Below are positions 8,675-15,397 of a stretch of DNA of 40,471 nucleotides, piece after piece. The stretch lies in the NCBI GenBank assembly GCA_005778225.1, contig SXPC01000193.1, positions 1 through 40,471 on the forward strand. Reading direction: 5' to 3'. The translations under genes were made by a program, and so were the position numbers. Below the pieces are notes generated by a model. The model had not been told where the DNA came from. It ran no database searches and worked only from the letters and a program-made list of their open reading frames with translations. The stretch comes from Planctomyces sp. GTDB lineage: Bacteria > Planctomycetota > Planctomycetia > Planctomycetales > Planctomycetaceae. Position 1 is the stretch's first letter, and each line of letters begins with the position of its first letter.

Positions 8675-9004
8675 ATGCACAAACCAAAACCATTCACGAT
8701 CCGTGGCGAGTATATGGGCATCGGCTCAGGCGAATTTACGCCAGACGGTGCCACCAAGGCTGTCGCGTTCTGGAACTTTCAGCTCGCCGTAATTGGCGGC
8801 ACCTGGAAGTTCAAGAAACGCAACGTCGCCGAGGATCTGCAGAAGAGTTTGCCAGTGAAGGCAGGCGGCTTGGTGGACGTCCTGGTCGAAATCCGCCCTG
8901 ACAAAGAGGGTGAACCGGTTCTGTACGTTCTGAACGTCGTCCCTGTTGAACCACCTGCTGCGAACTCGCCACCAGTTCGTGAGCCAGCAGGAGCATCGCG
9001 CTAA
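8675..9004 (+). CDS. Small beta-rich phage protein, candidate ssDNA-binding protein
   Basis: The 109-aa product has no membrane segment and reads as alternating short strands (FTIRGEYMGIGSGEFTP, AVAFWNFQLAVIGGTWKFKK, VDVLVEIRPDKEGEPVLYVLNV) with aromatic and basic residues, ending in a Pro-rich tail. That layout and its place as the first gene of the prophage suggest a pV-like ssDNA-binding protein with an OB-like fold, which in filamentous phages coats the single-stranded genome before export. There is no motif that proves it. The ATG at 8675 follows GGAAGGA (8659-8665) at good spacing. A terminator sits 17 nt after the stop, so it is its own transcription unit. Confidence 0.6.
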   Translation: MHKPKPFTIRGEYMGIGSGEFTPDGATKAVAFWNFQLAVIGGTWKFKKRNVAEDLQKSLPVKAGGLVDVLVEIRPDKEGEPVLYVLNVVPVEPPAANSPPVREPAGASR

Positions 9005-9020
9005 GGCCTGCTGTCGTTGA

Positions 9021-9060
9021 GCGGCTTCCTGACTCCCGCACCGGGAAGCCGCTTTTTCTC
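9021..9060 (+). terminator. Intrinsic terminator after the first prophage gene
   Basis: GCGGCTTCC (9021-9029) pairs perfectly with GGAAGCCGC (9044-9052), followed by TTTTTCTC. Confidence 0.9.
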
Positions 9061-9108
9061 TTAGCGGGATTTTAACATTTGCGATCGCACGAAAGGGTAG
9101 GTTGTGGA

Positions 9109-9576
9109 ATGGCCGGAGTTGAATTCACAAGATTCGTCGTCGACATCGGAACTCGGATGCTGGTATCCGGTGCTATTGGGTGGATGTGTTTTAATGTTGG
9201 TCTCTATTACTGGGATGAGCTGTCACGACGTCATCTGGTGCGTCGGAGAAGTCGTGAGCTGCGTGACAGACGTCAGCACACCGTGAACCCCACTAAGCAA
9301 GCACAACGCTGGTGGTTAGATGATGACCTATTCGCTTACCGTTGCCATTGTGGCAATCTATGGTTTGGTGATGAGCAGGTGGCCTATTGCATGGGCGAAG
9401 TCTGCCCGAAGTGCATTCCTGAGAACAAGCAGAAAGAAACGGACGAAGTAGATCGTTTAGAGCAGATTCAGGAAGAGGAGTTTCAAGCGGAATATGAACG
9501 CTCGCAACTCCAGGAACGACGACGTCACGCAGAAGAGCAGGGCGAGTATCTCCAGCTCGCCAGCAGAGAAGACTGA
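9109..9576 (+). CDS. Unknown prophage protein with membrane segment and zinc-finger-like cysteines
   Basis: The 155-aa product has an N-terminal hydrophobic segment (about residues 12-32), then a basic region (RRHLVRRRSRELRDRRQ). A C-x-C...C...C-x2-C cluster follows (CHCGNLWFGDEQVAYCMGEV, then CPKC) that could bind zinc. The tail is long, charged and helical (QIQEEEFQAEYERSQLQERR), probably a coiled coil. I do not recognise a family. A ribosome binding candidate (GGTAGG) precedes ATG 9109, preferred to an in-frame TTG at 9079. It lies between two terminators, so it is expressed separately from its neighbours. Confidence 0.65.
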   Translation: MAGVEFTRFVVDIGTRMLVSGAIGWMCFNVGLYYWDELSRRHLVRRRSRELRDRRQHTVNPTKQAQRWWLDDDLFAYRCHCGNLWFGDEQVAYCMGEVCPKCIPENKQKETDEVDRLEQIQEEEFQAEYERSQLQERRRHAEEQGEYLQLASRED

Positions 9577-9586
9577 AACACTCCGG

Positions 9587-9637
9587 CTCCTGGCAGTCGG
9601 TTCCTCATGATCAACGCATGCGGCTGCCGGGAGTTTT
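9587..9637 (+). terminator. Probable intrinsic terminator
   Basis: CTCCTGGCAG (9587-9596) pairs with CTGCCGGGAG (9624-9633) with one mismatch or wobble, followed by TTTT. Confidence 0.65.
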
Positions 9638-9729
9638 CAATCACGTGAGTTTTTCTCTCTCGGCCAGCATGAACTGGAAGGCTTGTTCCACCCATGGACG
9701 GGAGGGGTCCTGAGAGTCAAACGAAGGAA

Positions 9730-9762
9730 AAGCCCTCTGCAGGATGCGGAGGGCTTCTTTTT
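9730..9762 (+). terminator. Intrinsic terminator, AAGCCCTC type
   Basis: AAGCCCTC (9730-9737) pairs with GAGGGCTT (9749-9756), followed by a T-rich stretch. A near-identical hairpin, with a similar loop, ends the structural operon at 17619-17648. Confidence 0.85.
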
Positions 9763-9793
9763 ACTTGCGAACAAGATCAGCAGGGCAAAATTC

Positions 9794-10018
9794 ATGTGGT
9801 ACATAACCGTCAGAACAGAACGAAAATTCCTCGAGCAGACTTATCGCACCAACGAGTCAACGGCATGTTTCGACGCTTTGAGTAAGTCATTCGACCTCGG
9901 ACCAGACGAATACATCATGGTTTGGGACAGCGAGAAGAAACACCACTGGGGGCGCGTATCCCTTGAGAACATCAACGACTCTTGGACAACTCTCGTTCGA
10001 CGTATCGAACGAGAATAA
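9794..10018 (+). CDS. Small unknown prophage protein
   Basis: The 74-aa product (MWYITVRTERKFLEQTYRTN...) is soluble, with a beta-hairpin-like middle (DEYIMVWDSEKKHHWGRVSL) and a charged C-terminus. No family is recognised. The frame is open back to 9683, but that part crosses the terminator at 9730, so ATG 9794 is the sensible start; AGCAGGG upstream is a fair ribosome binding site. It is followed closely by the membrane gene at 10065. Confidence 0.6.
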   Translation: MWYITVRTERKFLEQTYRTNESTACFDALSKSFDLGPDEYIMVWDSEKKHHWGRVSLENINDSWTTLVRRIERE

Positions 10019-10064
10019 AAGCAAACCATTCCAACCACCCCAACCTCGAAAAGGACTTCGACCC

Positions 10065-10634
10065 ATGCAAGAAAAACTCCCCATTCAACGCCTCCCCTGG
10101 TTCCCAAAACCGACATCGCAGACCGGTTGGTTCATCATCGGCGTTATCACCTTTGCATGCCTGCTGACCGTCACCGAACGTCGCCACCTCGAAACCCACC
10201 AAGAACTCCAAAACCTCCGCATCGTCCTGGCTAAGGGCCTGCTGAAAGAAGACGCGCCCACCACAATCACAACGGCAAAGAAGGGTTGCCCAACCTGCGG
10301 ACTCAAGAAAGCTCAAAACGTCTCCGGCCCTATCTCAACGTCACAAGGCACAGCCTGGAGAGTCATCCCGGCCAAATCACTCATCGAACCAGTAACCGAA
10401 CCACTCAAACCTATTCCAGAAACGGACAATCCAAGCGATGACCAGCAAGTATTCGGAAGCGATGCAACAGGTCCAGAGAAGCGGCAAACCGAAACCCTAC
10501 CTCCCTCCGCAACAAACGAAGGTCGACAAGGGCCAACTACACCGGCTCAATCGACTTTGCCGCGAGATTGGAGGGCGCGTGAACATGAGCAACTCAATGG
10601 TCGCCAGCAAGATCCTCCAGCGTCTCGAAGCTGA
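10065..10634 (+). CDS. Single-pass membrane protein with Pro/Thr-rich tail
   Basis: The 189-aa product has one transmembrane helix (TGWFIIGVITFACLLTV, about residues 22-38), a short helical stretch, a CPTC pair (about residues 72-75) and a long Pro/Thr/Gln-rich disordered tail. The ATG at 10065 follows AAAGGA at good spacing; the frame open upstream to 9963 overlaps the previous gene and is discounted. Its last 197 nt overlap the next gene in another frame, so either the tail or that gene could be non-functional. Its role is unknown; a phage envelope-anchored protein is possible. Confidence 0.6.
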   Translation: MQEKLPIQRLPWFPKPTSQTGWFIIGVITFACLLTVTERRHLETHQELQNLRIVLAKGLLKEDAPTTITTAKKGCPTCGLKKAQNVSGPISTSQGTAWRVIPAKSLIEPVTEPLKPIPETDNPSDDQQVFGSDATGPEKRQTETLPPSATNEGRQGPTTPAQSTLPRDWRAREHEQLNGRQQDPPASRS

Positions 10635-10686
10635 GAAAGAATCCTTCATCAAGCAACTGCGTGGTGAAGCCCACTGCATGGATTAA
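10438..10686 (+). CDS. Small helical prophage protein overlapping the previous gene
   Basis: The 82-aa product is basic, with a predicted helical C-terminal half (QLHRLNRLCREIGG, then SMVASKILQRLEAEKESFIK) that could bind DNA. It overlaps the tail of the 10065 gene by 197 nt in another frame. The start is uncertain: ATG 10438 or ATG 10462, neither with a strong ribosome binding site. Position just before an RHH-like gene hints at a regulatory or accessory role. No family recognised. Confidence 0.5.
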   Translation: MTSKYSEAMQQVQRSGKPKPYLPPQQTKVDKGQLHRLNRLCREIGGRVNMSNSMVASKILQRLEAEKESFIKQLRGEAHCMD

Positions 10687-10731
10687 CTGATCTTTCCCCG
10701 TCAACCTCACCCGGTAATCAGGAAACCGACA

Positions 10732-11019
10732 ATGGCCACTGCTGATGTCATGAAAGAAACCGAATCTCCGGCAGTAGAGCAGGCCCCGGCCGGCGTCTAT
10801 CTCCGGATGGATCCCGAACTTCGACGCAAGCTGAAAATGATGGCAGCAGAGGCCGAGTTGTCACAGAACGAACTGGCCGTTGCGATCCTGGGATCGTGCC
10901 TCGGATACGCCAGATGCACCAGGCGCAAAGTTGTCACGATCGGCCCATCAATGGTGCCGTTCTTTACGATCGATGGCACATCGGAAAACACCTTCCAGTT
11001 AACGGAGCGACGACTCTAA
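10732..11019 (+). CDS. Ribbon-helix-helix-like regulator, small
   Basis: The 95-aa product contains GVYLRMDPELRRKLKMMAAE followed by AELSQNELAVAILGSCL. This is the strand-helix-helix pattern of Arc/CopG-type RHH DNA-binding proteins (residues 22-60). A ribosome binding site (AGGAAA) precedes ATG 10732. The stop overlaps the next start (TAATG), indicating translational coupling. It may regulate prophage transcription or copy number. The DNA-binding call rests on pattern only. Confidence 0.65.
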   Translation: MATADVMKETESPAVEQAPAGVYLRMDPELRRKLKMMAAEAELSQNELAVAILGSCLGYARCTRRKVVTIGPSMVPFFTIDGTSENTFQLTERRL

Positions 11020-11240
11020 TGAATGCGAAGTTCATCATCCAGGCGAAGGCAGCCAACATCAACCCACAAGCCAAGGAACGTCTGCGCTATCTTCTGCAGA
11101 AGTCGATGGAGCAGACGATCACCAATTTCCTGTCAGCGTTTCAGCCGGATATCACGGAAGACACCACTTTGGAAATGTCGTTCGTGGAATCCGTAAAGCC
11201 TCAAGTTACCGTCGCTACCGGGCGAGGGGGAAGGGGCTGA
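11019..11240 (+). CDS. Small unknown protein coupled to the RHH gene
   Basis: The 73-aa product (MNAKFIIQAKAANINPQAKE...) has a helical core and a short Gly/Arg tail (TGRGGRG). Its ATG overlaps the previous stop as TAATG. No family is recognised. The strong GC-rich hairpins that follow end this transcription unit. Confidence 0.55.
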   Translation: MNAKFIIQAKAANINPQAKERLRYLLQKSMEQTITNFLSAFQPDITEDTTLEMSFVESVKPQVTVATGRGGRG

Positions 11241-11247
11241 GAGGCGA

Positions 11248-11315
11248 GCGGCGGCCCGAGCCGCCGCCTCCAGCCCAACCCCGGCGGGGCTTCCCCGCCG
11301 GGGTTTCTCTTTTAC
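11248..11315. terminator. Tandem GC-rich hairpins upstream of the initiator gene
   Basis: A first stem, GGCGGC/GCCGCC, lies near 11250-11266. It is followed by a perfect 13-bp stem, AACCCCGGCGGGG (11277-11289) with CCCCGCCGGGGTT (11293-11305), a 3-nt loop and then TCTCTTTT. The second stem can terminate transcription. Because the pair lies directly in front of the rolling-circle initiator, it is also a candidate replication origin. Confidence 0.8.
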
Positions 11316-11364
11316 TTGTTTGGCGGTTCAAATAAGTGACGAAACAAAAAGGAGCGTAGCGACG

Positions 11365-12810
11365 ATGCGAGATGACTGGAAGGATTCCAGGCAGAAGCCA
11401 ACGGGCGAGTATTACACGGTTCGCCATGTACGCTGCAATTCGCCCTATTGCAGGACGTGCGGGACAGCAAGGTGCATCAAGCTGCAAAGACTGATCGAAC
11501 GCGGTGTAGAGCGTTTTCGCAACGCTCGCATGCTGACTCTCACGGTCTACCGGGAAGGCTTCGCAGACGGTCCTGCCCAGGCGTATGACTGCATCATGAA
11601 AAAGAAGCTAGTCTCCCTCCTGAAAAGAGAATTAAAAAATAAATTCAAAGCCTTAAATCATAATCATCATGTATGGGTGATGGAGTTCCACGAACCAGGG
11701 AAGGACGGGATCTATTGGCCACACTTCCACGTCCTGATTGATTCCGCCTGGGGAAGTCTGTCAGAAGATGAGCTCTGGCAAATCGCTGATCAATTCAAGA
11801 TCTCACGCGACCAGATTCATAGCGAACTGGCCGAAAACGTGAACCGCAAATACAAGAAAACTCTGGATGACATTGTCCTGATGTTAGCATGTCAGGGGAT
11901 CTGGAATCGCTACGCCACCACGTTCGGCAAATCCTGGAAGCGAACGCCTGAGTATTACACCAAGCGCGACTGCAACGGCAAACTGATTTATGAGTATTAC
12001 CAGATGGGCCGGGTCGATGTGACCGCCTTCCGCCATGATAAGGCCGGGAAGGATCTCGACCAGGCTGGAGCAGCGCGTGCCGCAGCTTACTACATGAGCA
12101 AATACCTAGGATGGTTCCCCGAAGCCAAGGAAGGGCAGAGCAGCCAATTTCCTGAATGGGTCCGTGACAGCTCCCACATTCCGCGATCGCACACAAGCCA
12201 GGGCTTTCGCGATTACTTCGGCTTGACGCAAGAGCAGATCGAAGACGACTTCCTGCAGATGACTGATGACGAAATCGAAGAACGCATGAGCTTCGACCCC
12301 GAAGACTTCGAAACATCGAACCTGCCAAACGCCACCCCCGCCGAAATCGAAGCCGCCTGGGAAGAGTTCCCCGAATACATCGGCGTCGAAGACGAAACCG
12401 GTGAGATTCAGCCAATCCAGACTGGATGGATCATCCGCCATAACGCGATCACCGGCGAACAGATCCGCATTGACCCAACCGCCGAATCCCAGGAAGTGGA
12501 GCCCGTCACGCGCCGCACCATAGGCCAGCGGATCGCCCTGTGTCGTCAACAAACCGTCGTCCTACACGTCGAGAGTTATGAAAAGCAGACCGGCGAGACC
12601 TTCGTCAAGTACCGCTACATCGAAACCCTGCGTGTCCCGTTCGATGAATTGTCAGAAGAACTTAAGAATAGCTTTTTGACTCGTGAGCAGGTTGACGAAC
12701 TTTCCGCACGCATCCGGCGAGCAAACTGGCAACCTCCTCAAACACGAGAGACTGTTACAGAATCAAAAGAAGTGGCCGCAGAGCCACAGCAAAAATGGAA
12801 CTGGCACTAA
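11365..12810 (+). CDS. HUH-family rolling-circle replication initiator
   Basis: This 481-aa protein is the phage initiator (functional counterpart of M13 pII). It nicks the double-stranded replicative form and stays covalently bound through tyrosine to start rolling-circle synthesis. Visible motifs, in order: a zinc-type cysteine set (C24, C29, C32, C37); motif 1 MLTLTVYRE (from residue 56); the metal-binding HUH motif PHFHVLID with H120 and H122; and YYMSKYLG with Y242, Y243 and K246, the catalytic Tyr motif. The C-terminal half is acidic and not conserved to my eye. ATG 11365 follows AAAGGAG (11349-11355); the in-frame TTG at 11320 is less likely. The putative nick site may lie in the hairpins just upstream. 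Confidence 0.9.
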   Translation: MRDDWKDSRQKPTGEYYTVRHVRCNSPYCRTCGTARCIKLQRLIERGVERFRNARMLTLTVYREGFADGPAQAYDCIMKKKLVSLLKRELKNKFKALNHNHHVWVMEFHEPGKDGIYWPHFHVLIDSAWGSLSEDELWQIADQFKISRDQIHSELAENVNRKYKKTLDDIVLMLACQGIWNRYATTFGKSWKRTPEYYTKRDCNGKLIYEYYQMGRVDVTAFRHDKAGKDLDQAGAARAAAYYMSKYLGWFPEAKEGQSSQFPEWVRDSSHIPRSHTSQGFRDYFGLTQEQIEDDFLQMTDDEIEERMSFDPEDFETSNLPNATPAEIEAAWEEFPEYIGVEDETGEIQPIQTGWIIRHNAITGEQIRIDPTAESQEVEPVTRRTIGQRIALCRQQTVVLHVESYEKQTGETFVKYRYIETLRVPFDELSEELKNSFLTREQVDELSARIRRANWQPPQTRETVTESKEVAAEPQQKWNWH

Positions 12811-12909
12811 CAATCAAGGGATAACAATGCATGCGTTTTTGGAGTCAGCTGTGGAAAAAATGGGTGAGAAAAGATAATCTGTGTAAAACGTTACCTTCGG
12901 AGAAGAATC

Positions 12910-13995
12910 GTGTTAGATGAAATCAGGATCTCAAATTATCGCTGTTTCAAGAAATTTGAAATTGCGCCGCTTTCCAAGGTGAATCTTTTCATTGGTTCCA
13001 ACAATGCGGGGAAAACGGCAGCGCTGGAAGGGATAGAACTTTTGGCCAGAGGTCCAGATCCTTCCGTCATTCTGGACGTACTCAGCAGGCGAAAGGAATA
13101 TGCTGTTGACTACTCCGAAATTTCAGAACAGTTTGGGTATGACCATAGAGGTTTATTTTATGGAAGAATGCCACGGATTGGGGACATGTTCGAGATTTCT
13201 TCTTCCGATCGAAAAAACCTCACTTGCAAGCTGGAGTTATTGGGCGATGAAGAAGAGGAACATTATCGTGCAAAGCTTTTTAAGCCTGATGCAAAGATGG
13301 GGTGGAGCGAAGGACCATACGTCGAACCACTAGGGTTGAGGATGGTTTCTGAGGACTATTCCGAGAGAATAGAAGTTAGGCTACCACTGACGGAGCGCTT
13401 CCAATTCCGTGGACGAGGCGACTTCGGTCGCTCAAGGGTGCGATACTTAGGAACAAGTCTTTTTGATGATTTGATCATTTCTATTTTGTGGGATGAACTG
13501 GCTCTTACTCCTCGAGAAGATCAAACAATCGAAGTATTACGGATAATTGAACCGGAAGTGCTTAGAGTTGCTGTGTTGGGCGGCCAATCAAGACGTAACG
13601 GTGTCTATGTTCTCTTGTCAGATGGTGGTCAAAGAATTCCTTTGGGAAGCATGGGAGAAGGCATACGTCGACTATTTGCAATGGCTTTAGCAATTGGAAA
13701 CACTCCTAGGGGAGGTGTTCTGTTGATTGACGAAATTGATACAGGGCTTCATCATAGCGTTATGAGAAGGATGTGGGAGCTCGTTATTGAGTCTGCAATT
13801 CGTTACAATTTTCAGATCTTTGCTACCACTCATAGTCTAGATTGCCTCTTGGCATTGTCCAGAATCGTTGCGGAACGCGATGATTATTGCGCACAGACTA
13901 TGGTGCATAGACTTGATCGTTTTCAAACACATTCTACCGTGTTTCATGGTCACGAGCTAAGCTATGCAATTGACAAAGAATTGGAGATCCGGTGA
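12910..13995 (+). CDS. OLD-like AAA/ABC ATPase, putative defence protein
   Basis: The 361-aa cytosolic protein starts IRISNYRCFKKFEI, typical of the RecF/OLD-type ATPases. Motifs are Walker A GSNNAGKT (29-36), an ABC-signature-like SMGEGIRRLFA, Walker B VLLIDEID with the catalytic Glu (about 270-276), and a switch histidine in ATTHS (about 305-309). It lacks its own Toprim domain; that is supplied by the next gene, which overlaps it by 4 nt (GTGA). The pair resembles two-gene OLD-like, PARIS-like or Gabija-like anti-phage arrangements, without being an exact match to any. It starts with GTG. The DNA is visibly AT-richer than its neighbours, which suggests recent acquisition by the phage. Confidence 0.85.
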   Translation: MLDEIRISNYRCFKKFEIAPLSKVNLFIGSNNAGKTAALEGIELLARGPDPSVILDVLSRRKEYAVDYSEISEQFGYDHRGLFYGRMPRIGDMFEISSSDRKNLTCKLELLGDEEEEHYRAKLFKPDAKMGWSEGPYVEPLGLRMVSEDYSERIEVRLPLTERFQFRGRGDFGRSRVRYLGTSLFDDLIISILWDELALTPREDQTIEVLRIIEPEVLRVAVLGGQSRRNGVYVLLSDGGQRIPLGSMGEGIRRLFAMALAIGNTPRGGVLLIDEIDTGLHHSVMRRMWELVIESAIRYNFQIFATTHSLDCLLALSRIVAERDDYCAQTMVHRLDRFQTHSTVFHGHELSYAIDKELEIR

Positions 13996-14653
13996 GTGCC
14001 GATAAATCGCTTAAAGATAAGCCGCCAAAAGATCATTTAAATCAAATGCTCGTCGAAGGAAATAATGATGTGCACGCGATAGGCGCACTTCTTGCTGAAC
14101 ATGATATAAAATGGAGTAAAACAAAATGGATGCCTTATATTAAGGACATGGGCAGCGACGAAGAATTAGTTCAAGGCATACCGGTAGCGGTGAATGCTAG
14201 TTATAAGCGGCTCGCTTTTGTTATAGATGCTGATATCTCCTGCTCGAATAGGTGGAGTCAAATTAAGAAAAAACTTGAGTCCGAAGGCATTCAGGTTAGC
14301 TCGTCACCAGATCCTAATGGAACGGTTATTGAAAGGATTGTTGGAAAAAAAACGAACGAATCGGTATATGGATTATGCCGAACAACTCAGAGATGGGGAT
14401 GCTGGAATCATTTCTGTCGATGCTTGTAGGGCCTGGTGATAACATTTGGGAGCACGCAGCTGTTTCAACCAAGGCGGCAATGAATCTCGGCGCTGGCTTG
14501 GAGACGGAAGTAAAGGGGCATATCCATAGCTACCTGGCGTGGCAAAAAAAGCCGGGACTTCCTTTTGGAACTGCTCTTACGGCGCATATCTTGAACCATA
14601 ACGCCGAGATTGCGAAGACATTTGTTGGATGGGTGAAGAAGGTGTTTGAGTAG
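13992..14653 (+). CDS. Toprim/DUF3226-like partner, joined by a -1 frameshift
   Basis: Read straight, this frame stops at 14429 (145 aa). A -1 shift at the A8 run (14345-14352) instead gives a 220-aa protein with NERIGIWIMPNN followed by MGMLESFL, a family-like block, ending at 14653. The Toprim-type acidic residues are present: E22 in LVEGNND and D79/D81 in VIDADI, which would bind metal in a nuclease-like active site. The GTG start overlaps the ATPase stop by 4 nt. The heptamer A-AAA-AAA is a classic slippery sequence, so this may be programmed, but a homopolymer mutation or sequencing error would look the same. Likely the effector or sensor of a defence pair; the DUF3226 name is from memory of its motif pattern. 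Confidence 0.75.
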
Positions 14654-14718
14654 ATATGGAAGAAAGTTAGCAATTGCTTTCGGGTTGCAGTCTCTAGTAA
14701 CCCCGCGTCTGCGATCAT

Positions 14719-14733
14719 GCTATCAAACATAGC
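14719..14733. repeat. Short inverted repeat upstream of the coat genes
   Basis: GCTAT (14719-14723) and ATAGC (14729-14733) are separated by 5 nt, in the 179-nt gap after the defence cassette. It is too short to interpret alone. Confidence 0.3.
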
Positions 14734-14791
14734 AAAAAGCCAAATAAGTCCGAAAAAAGCTGTTCGTGACCTCTCGTACCCATAATGCTCA

Positions 14792-14810
14792 TTTCGACGT
14801 GCTGTCGAAA
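14792..14810. promoter_or_regulatory. Operator-like inverted repeat before the coat operon
   Basis: TTTCGAC (14792-14798) and GTCGAAA (14804-14810) are perfect arms with a 5-nt spacer, 22 nt before the first structural gene. The size and place fit a dimeric repressor site controlling the structural operon. Confidence 0.5.
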
Positions 14811-14832
14811 ATATAGGTATTGGAGATGAGTT

Positions 14833-14967
14833 ATGGAAGTTGACCCTGAAACAGCCTTCGGACTTTATCTAGCGATTTGGTGGAAGCTTATGACCTTCAC
14901 CTGGATCGTTCACTTATCCGGTTGGGGTGTCTCAACCAAGAAGTTCGAAAAGCTGCTTTCGCCCTAG
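14833..14967 (+). CDS. 44-aa membrane peptide, minor coat (pVII/pIX-like) candidate
   Basis: A short gene, MEVDPETAFGLYLAIWWK followed by LMTFTWIVHLSGWG and a basic end (STKKFEKLLSP). It has an acidic N-terminus, one hydrophobic span rich in W and L, and a positive C-terminus, the layout of the tiny filamentous-phage cap proteins. GGAGAT (14822-14827) is a suitable ribosome binding site. It stops 17 nt before the major coat gene, as small minor-coat genes do in many filamentous phages. Confidence 0.7.
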   Translation: MEVDPETAFGLYLAIWWKLMTFTWIVHLSGWGVSTKKFEKLLSP

Positions 14968-14984
14968 CTCAAGGAGAGAAGCTT

Positions 14985-15158
14985 ATGGAATTGCTCGGCG
15001 TGGTTACTCTGGATTCAACGATCGTGTTCGGTGACTACATCACCGCTTTCACGACCAAATTCTGGGCGGAATACGGTGCACTGCTCACCTTCGCCTTCTC
15101 GGCCCTGGCCGTCACTGTCCTGTGGCGACGTTCGAAGACCATGGCGAAGTCAGCCTAA
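14985..15158 (+). CDS. Major coat protein, pVIII-like, leaderless
   Basis: The 57-aa product has the three-part pVIII layout: an amphipathic, acidic N-terminal half (LDSTIVFGDYITAFTTKFWAEY), one transmembrane helix (GALLTFAFSALAVTVLW, about residues 31-47) and a basic C-terminus (RRSKTMAKSA) that would face the DNA inside the virion. There is no signal peptide, as in the Pf3 coat protein. It has the best ribosome binding site of the region (AAGGAG at 14971-14976, 8 nt before the ATG), and a strong terminator follows 17 nt after the stop, matching a gene expressed far above its neighbours. An upstream extension of the frame to 14877 runs through the previous gene and is not real. Confidence 0.88.
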   Translation: MELLGVVTLDSTIVFGDYITAFTTKFWAEYGALLTFAFSALAVTVLWRRSKTMAKSA

Positions 15159-15175
15159 TTGTTGGTTTGGCTTGT

Positions 15176-15209
15176 AGCCCCTTGGGAATCGTTCCAAGGG
15201 GCTTTTTTT
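15176..15209 (+). terminator. Terminator directly after the major coat gene
   Basis: AGCCCCTTGG (15176-15185) pairs perfectly with CCAAGGGGCT (15194-15203), followed by seven T (15203-15209). In M13-type phages a terminator at this place keeps coat mRNA abundant and limits read-through into the pIII-pVI genes. Confidence 0.92.
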
Positions 15210-15226
15210 ATCGAAAGGGCAGGGCG

Positions 15227-15397
15227 GTGTCTGAGACTGAACTTTTACAACTGATCCTTGACAAACTTGAAGCGATGGAAAGCCGTTATGTTCAGGAAAC
15301 TGTGGTCCAAGGTGCAATGCTCATTGCTCTCATACAGATTGCTTGTTGTAGCATGCTGTCTACTTTTAACTACGGCCGTCGCTCCGAACTCCCTTAG
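15227..15397 (+). CDS. 56-aa small membrane protein, minor coat candidate
   Basis: GTG start at 15227 after GGGCAGGG. The peptide has an acidic helical N-terminus (SETELLQLILDKLEAMESRY), a hydrophobic segment (VVQGAMLIALIQIACCSML) and a short basic end. It overlaps the start of the pIII-like gene by 110 nt in a different frame. Size and place suit a minor virion protein; no homologue is recognised. Confidence 0.55.
   Translation: MSETELLQLILDKLEAMESRYVQETVVQGAMLIALIQIACCSMLSTFNYGRRSELP

Noticed and set aside
14877-14984. N-terminal extension of the coat gene
   Set aside because: It lies mainly within the 44-aa gene and would spoil the strong ribosome binding site next to ATG 14985.
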